Shown: positions 14,784 through 20,421 of the stretch, one piece after another
How the letters are laid out: every line of letters starts with the position of its first letter
Numbering within the stretch: position 1 is the stretch's first letter
From: a virus
DNA: 24,737 nucleotides
Virus record (IMG/VR): IMGVR_UViG_3300046505_000276
Location: 1 to 24,737 of that record
Direction: 5' to 3' (one strand)
The notes under the pieces: generated by a model
What the model saw: only the letters and a program-made list of their open reading frames with translations
The model's database searches: none
Told to the model about the DNA's origin: nothing
Made by a program: the position numbers and the translations under genes

Positions 14784-16082
14784 ATGCACATCGAATCCCG
14801 CCCCTTCGATTCCATCCGGCCCTACGAGAACAACCCCCGCCAGAACGACGACGCAGTGGTGGCGGTGGCCGAGAGCATCCGCCAGTTCGGCTTCCGCCAG
14901 CCCATCGTGGTGGATGCCGACGGTGTAATCGTCATCGGTCACACCCGCTGGCGCGCCGCCAAGAAGTTGGGTCTCGCAGAAGTTCCGGTTCATGTCGCCG
15001 CGGAGCTGAGCGCCGACCAGGTCCGAGCGCTGCGCATCGCCGACAACAAGACCGCCGAGATTGCGGAGTGGGATTTCGACAAGCTCGGCATCGAGTTGAA
15101 GGCCCTGGATGGCAGCAACCTCGACCTGGACCTCGTGGCGCTGGGCTTCGACCAGGGGGAACTGAATCGCCTACTGGCGACCAATCCCGACGAGGAGCAG
15201 GGCGACCCGGACGCCGTGCCGGTAGAGCAGGATACCGTGATCAGCCAGCCCGGCGAGGTCTACCACTTGGGACCGCACCGGCTCATGTGCGGGGACTCCA
15301 CCAGCGCCCAGAACTGGCATCGGCTCCTGGGAGACGAGCGCGGCGCACTCTGCTTCACCTCGCCACCATATGCCCAGCAGCGTGCCTACGAGGGCGGTAT
15401 CGGGGATTGGGACAGCCTCATGCGCGGCGTCTTCGCCGCCCTGTCTCTGACGGAGCATGCCCAGGTGTTCGTGAACCTGGGGCTGGTCCATCGGGACAAC
15501 GAATGGCAGCCCTACTGGGACGCCTGGATCGACTGGATGGCCACCCAGGGCTGGCGGCGCTTCGGCTGGTATATCTGGGACCAAGGGCCCGGACTGATGG
15601 GCGATTGGGCAGGACGCTTCGCGCCTGCCCATGAGTTCATCTGGCACTTCAATCGGCAGGCGCGCAGGCCGCACAAGACGAAGGAATGCAAGCTCGCCGG
15701 GGCGACCACCGGCAGCGTCATGCGCAATCCCGATGGCAGCATGAAACCGGCGACCGGCGCAGGCGATGCCATCCAGTCGCACAAGATCCCCGACAGCGTG
15801 GTGCGCATCATGCGACACAAGGGCGCGGTTCCCGGTGGCGACCACCCCGCGGTCTTCCCGGTAGCCCTGCCGCTGGAGTTCTACGCCGCCTACGGCGACC
15901 CCGGCGACATCGCACTGGAACCCTTCTGCGGCAGTGGCACCAGCCTCATCGCCGGGTCCAAGGCCGGGCTCCAGGTTCGGGCCATGGAGTTGGCACCCCT
16001 CTACTGCGACGTGGCTCGGCGCCGCTGGACGACCTGGGCCCAGTCCAACGGCCAGGATCCCGGACCAGGCGCACTGGCCTGA
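14784..16082 (+). CDS. ParB-domain / DNA methyltransferase fusion (SPPY type)
   Basis: A 432-aa protein. Residues 1-130 are a ParB/Srx-like domain (PYENNPRQNDDAVVAVAESI, then FRQPIVV and GHTRWRAAK at 52-60). Residues about 155-425 are a beta-class methyltransferase with catalytic FTSPPYAQQR (SPPY at 193-196) before the SAM-binding ALEPFCGSGTSLIA near residue 380. The SPPY variant is usual for N4-cytosine enzymes, whereas N6-adenine enzymes usually have DPPY. It would methylate phage DNA, with the ParB-like part possibly guiding DNA binding. The ATG at 14784 is where homology begins; upstream in-frame codons run through the repeat array and are not coding. The next gene is a paralogue 25 bp downstream. 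Confidence 0.87.
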   Translation: MHIESRPFDSIRPYENNPRQNDDAVVAVAESIRQFGFRQPIVVDADGVIVIGHTRWRAAKKLGLAEVPVHVAAELSADQVRALRIADNKTAEIAEWDFDKLGIELKALDGSNLDLDLVALGFDQGELNRLLATNPDEEQGDPDAVPVEQDTVISQPGEVYHLGPHRLMCGDSTSAQNWHRLLGDERGALCFTSPPYAQQRAYEGGIGDWDSLMRGVFAALSLTEHAQVFVNLGLVHRDNEWQPYWDAWIDWMATQGWRRFGWYIWDQGPGLMGDWAGRFAPAHEFIWHFNRQARRPHKTKECKLAGATTGSVMRNPDGSMKPATGAGDAIQSHKIPDSVVRIMRHKGAVPGGDHPAVFPVALPLEFYAAYGDPGDIALEPFCGSGTSLIAGSKAGLQVRAMELAPLYCDVARRRWTTWAQSNGQDPGPGALA

Positions 16083-16107
16083 CCACCCCCATCACTTGGA
16101 GCCGACC

Positions 16108-17352
16108 ATGCACCTCGAACAGCGCCCCATCACCTCCATCCACCCCTACCCGGGCAACCCACGGCAGAACGACGACGCCGTGGTCGCCGTCGCCGAGAGC
16201 ATCCGCCAGTTTGGCTTCCGCCAGCCCATCGTGGTCGATGCTGAAGGCGTGGTCATCTGCGGCCACACCCGCCTGGCTGCCGCCCAGCGCCTGGGGTTGG
16301 CCACCGTGCCGGTGCATGTGGCGGCCGATTTGACGCCCGACCAGATCCGCGCCTACCGGGTGGCGGACAACAAGACCAATGAGTTGTCCTCCTGGGATCT
16401 GGACAAGCTGGCCATTGAACTGAAGGCCATCGACGGCAGCGACCTCGATCTCGATCTCGGCCTACTCGGTTTCGACCGGGACGAACTCGCCCGCCTACTC
16501 GACCCCGGCGTTCACGAGGGTCTGACCGATCCCGACGAAGTGCCGCCGGTCCCCGATGCCGGGCAGACGCTCTGCCAGCCAGGCGACCTGTGCTTGCTCG
16601 GCGAGCACCGCGTGCTCTGCGGTGACAGCACCAAGCCCGAGGACATGGCCCGGCTTATGGACGGCGGCGAGGCCGATCTGCTGCTCACCGATCCGCCCTA
16701 CAACGTCGCCTACGAAGGCGGAACCGATGCGGCCATGACCATCGCCAACGACGACATGGACGATGCTTCCTACCGGAAGTTCCTCGTCGCCAGCCTTGGC
16801 GCATCAGTCGCGGCGCTACGCGCCGGAGGCGCGTTCTACATCTGGCACGCCGACTCGGAGGGACTGACCGTGCGCGGGGCCTGCGCCGACATCGGCCTCA
16901 CCGTGCGGCAGTGCTTGGTCTGGGCGAAGTCGTCGCTGGTGCTTGGGCGGCAGGACTACCAGTGGAAGCACGAGCCCTGCCTCTACGGCTGGAAGGATGG
17001 CGCCAGCCACACCTGGCTCTCGGATCGCAGCCAGACCACGGTCCTCGAGTTCGACAAGCCCAGCCGCAACGGCGAGCACCCCACCATGAAGCCGGTGCCG
17101 CTGTTCGTGTACCTGGTGCGGAACTCCTGCGCGCCAGGCGGTGTGGTCCTCGACCCCTTCGGTGGCTCCGGCACCGCCCTCATCGCCGCCGAGCAGACCG
17201 GGCGCCGGGCTCGGCTCATAGAACTCGATCCACGCTACTGCGATGTGATCGTGAAACGCTGGGAGCAGTTCACTGGCAAGCAGGCCCAGCGCATCGCCAC
17301 CGCCACCAACGAGCAGGCCCCGGCGCAAGCCGGGGCCGTCGAGGGCGCGTGA
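16108..17352 (+). CDS. ParB-domain / DNA methyltransferase fusion (DPPY type)
   Basis: A 414-aa paralogue of the preceding gene. The ParB-like domain (1-130) is the same length, and residues 17-45 are identical in the two proteins, with GHTRLAAAQ at 52-60. The methyltransferase part has LTDPPYNVAYEGG (DPPY at 195-198), HPTMKPVPLFVYLV and LDPFGGSGTALIAAE. The DPPY motif and order fit a beta-class N6-adenine enzyme. It ends with an alanine-rich tail containing a GC-rich hairpin. It follows the first enzyme by 25 bp with GGAGCC upstream of the ATG, so both are expressed together. No cognate restriction gene is adjacent, so the pair are probably orphan protective methylases. Confidence 0.88.
   Translation: MHLEQRPITSIHPYPGNPRQNDDAVVAVAESIRQFGFRQPIVVDAEGVVICGHTRLAAAQRLGLATVPVHVAADLTPDQIRAYRVADNKTNELSSWDLDKLAIELKAIDGSDLDLDLGLLGFDRDELARLLDPGVHEGLTDPDEVPPVPDAGQTLCQPGDLCLLGEHRVLCGDSTKPEDMARLMDGGEADLLLTDPPYNVAYEGGTDAAMTIANDDMDDASYRKFLVASLGASVAALRAGGAFYIWHADSEGLTVRGACADIGLTVRQCLVWAKSSLVLGRQDYQWKHEPCLYGWKDGASHTWLSDRSQTTVLEFDKPSRNGEHPTMKPVPLFVYLVRNSCAPGGVVLDPFGGSGTALIAAEQTGRRARLIELDPRYCDVIVKRWEQFTGKQAQRIATATNEQAPAQAGAVEGA
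17316..17337. terminator. 9-bp hairpin with GCAA loop at the end of the methyltransferase gene
   Basis: GGCCCCGGC, loop GCAA, GCCGGGGCC: a perfect stem capped by a GNRA tetraloop, 13 bp before the stop codon and just before a convergent gene. There is no T-run. It may act as a transcription barrier for both strands or may simply reflect GC-rich coding sequence. Confidence 0.4.
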
Positions 17353-17363
17353 TGATCGGGCGC

Positions 17364-17657
17364 CTACTCGTCCTCGTCTTCGTCCTCCCCCTCGTCGCCG
17401 TTTTCCAGGCGGTCGATCCAGTCGTCGATGTTCATGCTGCGGTCCAGGAACCCGTGACCTCTGGCGGCCAGGATGCGCAGGTGATCGACCACGTAGGCCT
17501 CGGCGTTGTCGTCCTTGGTCTCGCGCACGACATCCTGCAGCACGTCGATGGCCGCCTGGATCAGGGCCTGGGCGGTGCGGACGCGGTCGACAGCCGGGGC
17601 CTGGGGATCGAAGTCGGTGATGAGGTCTTCGAGGTCGAGGAGTTGGTGGTTGGGCAT
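17364..17657 (-). CDS. Small acidic protein, 97 aa, unknown function
   Basis: A 97-aa protein starting MPNHQLLDLEDLITDFDPQA and ending in the highly acidic tail ENGDEGEDEDEDE. The middle is helical (RTAQALIQAAIDVLQDVVRE, then YVVDHLRILAARG). AAGGAA lies seven bases before the ATG; a TTG five codons upstream is less likely. It lies 54 bp after the 122-aa gene on the same strand, so the two probably share the leader at 18081-18170. A DNA-mimic or chaperone role is suggested only by the acidity. Confidence 0.7.
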   Translation of the reverse strand: MPNHQLLDLEDLITDFDPQAPAVDRVRTAQALIQAAIDVLQDVVRETKDDNAEAYVVDHLRILAARGHGFLDRSMNIDDWIDRLENGDEGEDEDEDE

Positions 17658-17711
17658 GGCAGGTTCCTTCAAGGGGTGGTTTCGTTCATTGGCTCGCTGG
17701 TCCGGGCCGCC

Positions 17712-18080
17712 TCAGCGGCGGCACCGGCGGTTGAGGTCATCCTGCGTGGCCAGGAGCAGGTCGGGGTCGTGGCATTCCTTGCGGGCGCAGAGGAGGCGGG
17801 CTTCGCAGGCTCCGATCAGGGGCAGCAGGTGCATCGCGATGCGCGCGCTGCGGTAGCGCGGGTAGCTGCCGCCTTCGGCGTTGACCAGGACCACATCCAC
17901 CCCGTCCGTGACCAGGGCGTAGCCGGCGTGGCCACCCGAACCGCACAGTATGGCGAGGTCGGGTGCGATGCGATCGAAGTCGTCAAGGCAACTGACCAGG
18001 CGGCGGAGCACCGCCGTCGTGGTGACGATGCGGTACTGGCAGGGGAAGTGGGTGGGGGGGATGTTGGGGGCGGTTGGCAT
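17712..18080 (-). CDS. Hypothetical 122-aa protein, leader-A gene
   Basis: A 122-aa protein starting MPTAPNIPPTHFPCQYRIVT, with a central SCLDDFDRIAPDLAILCGSG, then HAGYALVTDGVDVVLVNAEG and a C-terminal half with HLLPLIGACEARLLCARKEC. I do not recognise it. Six cysteines are scattered without a clear CxxC pair. The ATG at 18080 has CGGAGA upstream at normal spacing. Its upstream region is one of three near-identical leaders. It is the first gene of a two-gene minus-strand unit with the acidic 97-aa protein. Confidence 0.65.
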   Translation of the reverse strand: MPTAPNIPPTHFPCQYRIVTTTAVLRRLVSCLDDFDRIAPDLAILCGSGGHAGYALVTDGVDVVLVNAEGGSYPRYRSARIAMHLLPLIGACEARLLCARKECHDPDLLLATQDDLNRRCRR

Positions 18081-18170
18081 GGGCGATCTCCGTTGGGTAC
18101 TGCTGGCTGTGTTACCGATGCACATCGAGCACATCCACTTGCGTCTCCCCGTGAAAACATGGTGCCTCAT
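18081..18170 (-). promoter_or_regulatory. Shared leader, copy A
   Basis: A roughly 90-bp leader shared with copies at 19515-19604 and 20061-20150. The 29-bp core at 18109-18137 (minus strand: TGGATG, 17 bp, TAACAC) differs from each other copy by one base and ends exactly 28 bp before the ATG in all three. The ribosome site GGAGA follows the core. TGGATG and TAACAC at 17-bp spacing resemble -35 and -10 boxes, giving a leader RNA of about 20 bases. The rest of 18171-18278 holds no gene I can support. Confidence 0.6.
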
Positions 18171-18278
18171 TGGGTTGGTAATCGGCTCCACACGAACGGG
18201 GATGGGCAGGGCCGCCATGAACGACCAGACCTCGACCCATGGGGCCGAGGTGGGGAGGCGGTGCTCCTGATTGGCCGT

Positions 18279-18908
18279 TCAGCTAGCGGCGGCGAAGCGG
18301 CCCCGGTCGACCTTCTGGAAGCGGCTGGCCGTGCCCTTGGCCTTGATCTCGCGGATCATGGCGGCGTAGATCGTCGCGGCCGGCGTCTTGCCATCCGTCT
18401 TCCACAAGCCGCGCTCGATGATGCGCTTGACCAGATCCTGGGCGTTCAGCGGCTCGCCGGCCTGGCGCAGAACCTGGGCGGCGGCGTCCAGGCCCGAGAG
18501 GCTTTTGGGCTTGACGGGCTTGGCGGCCTTGGGCTTCTTGGCGACCTTCGGGGCCTTTGGTTTGGCGGCGGCCTCGACCTTCGGGGTGGAAGCGTCCTTG
18601 GCGGTCGGGTCGGTGGTGGGCGCGGATGCGGTGGCCTCCGACGGGGGCGCGTCGGCGAGGCGGGCCCGCGCCGCCTCGATGGCCTGCTGCAAGGCGGGCA
18701 GGGCCTCGTCCCAGGCCGCAACGGCGCGGCGCAGGTTGTTGGCCCCGCCGTTGGCGCGCTGGGTGAGATCGAGGTGCTTGCGGTCGGCCTGGACCTTCCA
18801 GGCCTCGACGCGGCTGAGGAGGGCCTGCAGCGTCTTGCCGTCGAGCAGCTTGAGTTGGTTGACGAAGCGCCGCGCGGTGGCGGGTTCGAGGTTGTGGGTG
18901 GTGGACAT
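18279..18908 (-). CDS. HARE-HTH domain protein with basic Lys/Pro/Ala-rich linker
   Basis: A 209-aa protein. Residues 1-85 are helical (ATARRFVNQLKLLDGKTLQA, then LRRAVAAWDEALPALQQAIE). Residues about 88-135 are low-complexity and basic (KAPKVAKKPKAAKPVKPK), like a histone H1 tail. Residues 136-209 form a HARE-HTH winged helix (LDAAAQVLRQAGEPLNAQDL, VKRIIERGLWKTDGKTPAAT, then FQKVDRGRFAAA), a domain found in RNA polymerase delta subunit, chromatin proteins and some restriction systems, often tied to modified DNA. GGGAGAAT precedes the ATG. It lies 66 bp after the 179-aa gene, so it is probably in the leader-B unit. A nucleoid- or DNA-modification-reading role is inferred. Confidence 0.78.
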   Translation of the reverse strand: MSTTHNLEPATARRFVNQLKLLDGKTLQALLSRVEAWKVQADRKHLDLTQRANGGANNLRRAVAAWDEALPALQQAIEAARARLADAPPSEATASAPTTDPTAKDASTPKVEAAAKPKAPKVAKKPKAAKPVKPKSLSGLDAAAQVLRQAGEPLNAQDLVKRIIERGLWKTDGKTPAATIYAAMIREIKAKGTASRFQKVDRGRFAAAS

Positions 18909-18937
18909 GGCATTCTCCCTGATTGGGGGTTGGTGAA

Positions 18938-18964
18938 GCCCGGCCGGGAACACCCCGACCGGGC
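18938..18964 (-). promoter_or_regulatory. Intercistronic hairpin between two minus-strand genes
   Basis: GCCCGGCCGGG, loop AACAC, CCCGACCGGGC: an 11-bp stem with one mismatch (wobble in one RNA sense), located in the 66-bp gap upstream of the HARE-HTH gene. It may act as an attenuator or RNA-processing site that lowers expression of the second gene. No T-run follows. Confidence 0.35.
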
Positions 18965-18974
18965 GGGTGAGGGT

Positions 18975-19514
18975 TCAGCAGGTGGCGGGGCCGTAGAGGT
19001 GATCGGCGAGGCGCTCGCCCAGGGAGTCGACCGCGGCCTGCGTGGCGGCGTCGGCAGCCGGGATGGCGAGGCCGCGATCCCAGGCGTAGGCGATCGCGTT
19101 GTTGTCGAGCCGGCGCAGTTCCAGCTTCGAGATCCGGCTGCGACCGATCTCGTAGGTGGCATCCCTGGCGTGCTCGGGGTAGACCTTGGCCTGGAAGCTG
19201 AAGGCGCGGATGCGGCCGATGGCCCAGGTCGGGGCGTCGTCTTCCGGCTTGGAACTGGTGAGGATCAGGTCGCCCAAGACGGCGGTGGGCTTGCGCTCGG
19301 GGCGCTTGTTCGCTTTCCGGCCGGCTTCGAAGGCGGCGCGCAGTGCGTCGCGGATGGCCCAGCAGGCGTGGTCCTTGAAGTCGAGGTTGTCGAGGTGCTG
19401 GCTCTCCAGGGTTTCCAAGCCGAGGTGGACCTGGGCGATGGCGGCGATGACCGCGTCGCGTTCGCTGGGGGCGGCGGTCGGGTTGGTGGGGTGGGTGGTG
19501 GGGCGCTTGGCCAT
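18975..19514 (-). CDS. Hypothetical 179-aa protein, leader-B gene
   Basis: A 179-aa protein starting MAKRPTTHPTNPTAAPSERD. It has a long helix (DAVIAAIAQVHLGLETLESQ), then FKDHACWAIRDALRAAFEAG, a basic stretch (RKANKRPERKP), a beta-like segment (TWAIGRIRAFSFQAKVYPEH) and a C-terminal helix with QAAVDSLGERLADHLYGPAT. I do not recognise the family. The ATG has GGAGAAACAACC upstream. It is first in a minus-strand unit with the HARE-HTH protein downstream, which may be functionally linked. Confidence 0.65.
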   Translation of the reverse strand: MAKRPTTHPTNPTAAPSERDAVIAAIAQVHLGLETLESQHLDNLDFKDHACWAIRDALRAAFEAGRKANKRPERKPTAVLGDLILTSSKPEDDAPTWAIGRIRAFSFQAKVYPEHARDATYEIGRSRISKLELRRLDNNAIAYAWDRGLAIPAADAATQAAVDSLGERLADHLYGPATC

Positions 19515-19604
19515 GGTTGTTTCTCCTTGGGTACTGCGGTTCGTGTTACCGATGCACATCGAGGACATCCAGTTGAGTCCCGCCGTGAAACCATGGTGCA
19601 TCAT
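19515..19604 (-). promoter_or_regulatory. Shared leader, copy B
   Basis: Second copy of the roughly 90-bp leader. The 29-bp core at 19543-19571 differs from copy A by one base (GATGTCC for GATGTGC on the minus strand). Distance to the ATG and position of the ribosome site equal those of the other copies. The part 5' of the core (TGCACCATGGTTTCACGGCG on the minus strand) is closely matched in copy A and less so in copy C. Between here and 19654 I see no gene. Confidence 0.6.
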
Positions 19605-19653
19605 GCTGTTAGTGATCAGGGACACACGTCCGGCTGGCGGGACTTGACTGGCC

Positions 19654-19686
19654 GTCCGGCGACCGGGGTTATCCCCGGCGCCGGAC
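19654..19686 (-). terminator. Strong hairpin 12 bp after the 120-aa gene
   Basis: GTCCGGCG, one extra A, CCGGGG, loop TTAT, CCCCGG, CGCCGGAC: a 14-bp stem with a single bulge, directly downstream (minus sense) of the stop at 19698. It is the strongest hairpin in the window. It lacks a T-run, but its position suggests it ends the leader-C unit and shields the leader-B unit. Confidence 0.5.
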
Positions 19687-19697
19687 CAGCCAGGACG

Positions 19698-20060
19698 TCA
19701 GACCGCTGCGAAGCCCGCCAGCAGGAAGTCCAGCAGGTGCGCCGGGGCGCCGATCTCCTGCCGAAACCAGGCCTCGGCCTCGGCGGGCGACGCGAAGGGG
19801 TGCTGCAGGCAGCGGCCTCCAAAATCGTTCTGGGCGTCATCGTCGATCATGAGGCAGCCACCGGTGGCATCGAGGATCAGCAGCCAGCCGCGCTTGTCGC
19901 CCAGCGTCGCCTTGCCCTCGGCGATCAGCGGCTCGGCGCCATCGGCGAAGCGTTCGGCGCCGGCAAAGCCGTACCAATCCTCTCTGGCAAAGGGGCGGAA
20001 GGTCACGGCGGTGGCCTCGGGGGCGGCAGCGTCGGTGGGGGTGTTGGGGGTGTCGGGCAT
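19698..20060 (-). CDS. Hypothetical 120-aa protein, leader-C gene
   Basis: A 120-aa acidic protein starting MPDTPNTPTDAAAPEATAVT. It has FRPFAREDWYGFAGAERFAD, a strand-rich centre (LGDKRGWLLILDATGGCLMI), then DDDAQNDFGGRCLQHPFASP and the helical end EAWFRQEIGAPAHLLDFLLA. I do not recognise it. It forms a single-gene unit with its own leader and a strong hairpin behind it, the layout of a moron (an independently expressed accessory gene) in a prophage. CGGAGAT precedes the ATG. Confidence 0.68.
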   Translation of the reverse strand: MPDTPNTPTDAAAPEATAVTFRPFAREDWYGFAGAERFADGAEPLIAEGKATLGDKRGWLLILDATGGCLMIDDDAQNDFGGRCLQHPFASPAEAEAWFRQEIGAPAHLLDFLLAGFAAV

Positions 20061-20150
20061 GGTCGATCTCCGTTGGGTACTGCTGGTCGTGTTACCCATG
20101 CACATCGAGCACATCCAGTTGAGTTCGGCACCGTGGAAGGGGTGCATCAT
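20061..20150 (-). promoter_or_regulatory. Shared leader, copy C
   Basis: Third copy of the leader. The 29-bp core at 20089-20117 differs from copy A by one base (CATGGGT for CATCGGT on the minus strand), and the TAACAC hexamer and 28-bp distance to the ATG are kept. The sequence 5' of the core has diverged most here. It lies beside the plus-strand packaging operon, so promoters for the two strands may be close. Confidence 0.6.
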
Positions 20151-20181
20151 CAGCTGACCCGGCCGGCCCCAGGAGGCGCAG

Positions 20182-20421
20182 ATGGCGCTTGATAATCCAT
20201 CGCGCCCGGATGCCGAAACCCCACGTTTGACCGCCCTCGCCATCGAGCAGGCGGCCAGCCTGCTGCGTCGCTCTGGCAGTCAGAGCATCGACGCCGAGCG
20301 TATCCGCGCCGACATCGCTGTCGGCGCCCCGGTCAACCGCGATGGCACCCTGAACCTGATCGCCTATGGGGCCTGGCTGGTGCAGGAACTGGCGCGGAAA
20401 GAAGGCGCGCATGCCTCCTAA
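20182..20421 (+). CDS. Small phage protein, 79 aa, in small-terminase position
   Basis: A 79-aa protein starting MALDNPSRPDAETPRLTALA, with EQAASLLRRSGSQSIDAERI, then RADIAVGAPVNRDGTLNLIA and YGAWLVQELARKEG. The second half looks like a conserved phage module found next to terminases, but I cannot name the family. GGAGGCGCAG precedes the ATG. It overlaps the terminase gene by 11 bp. In lambda the small terminase Nu1 holds this place; this protein is much shorter than Nu1 (181 aa), so the role is uncertain. Confidence 0.65.
   Translation: MALDNPSRPDAETPRLTALAIEQAASLLRRSGSQSIDAERIRADIAVGAPVNRDGTLNLIAYGAWLVQELARKEGAHAS

Noticed and set aside
16911-20192. A 1093-codon open frame on the plus strand
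   Set aside because: It runs antisense through five better supported minus-strand genes and out of frame through the methyltransferase. Its Gly/Val/Arg-rich product has no domain. It is a GC-rich open frame without stops.
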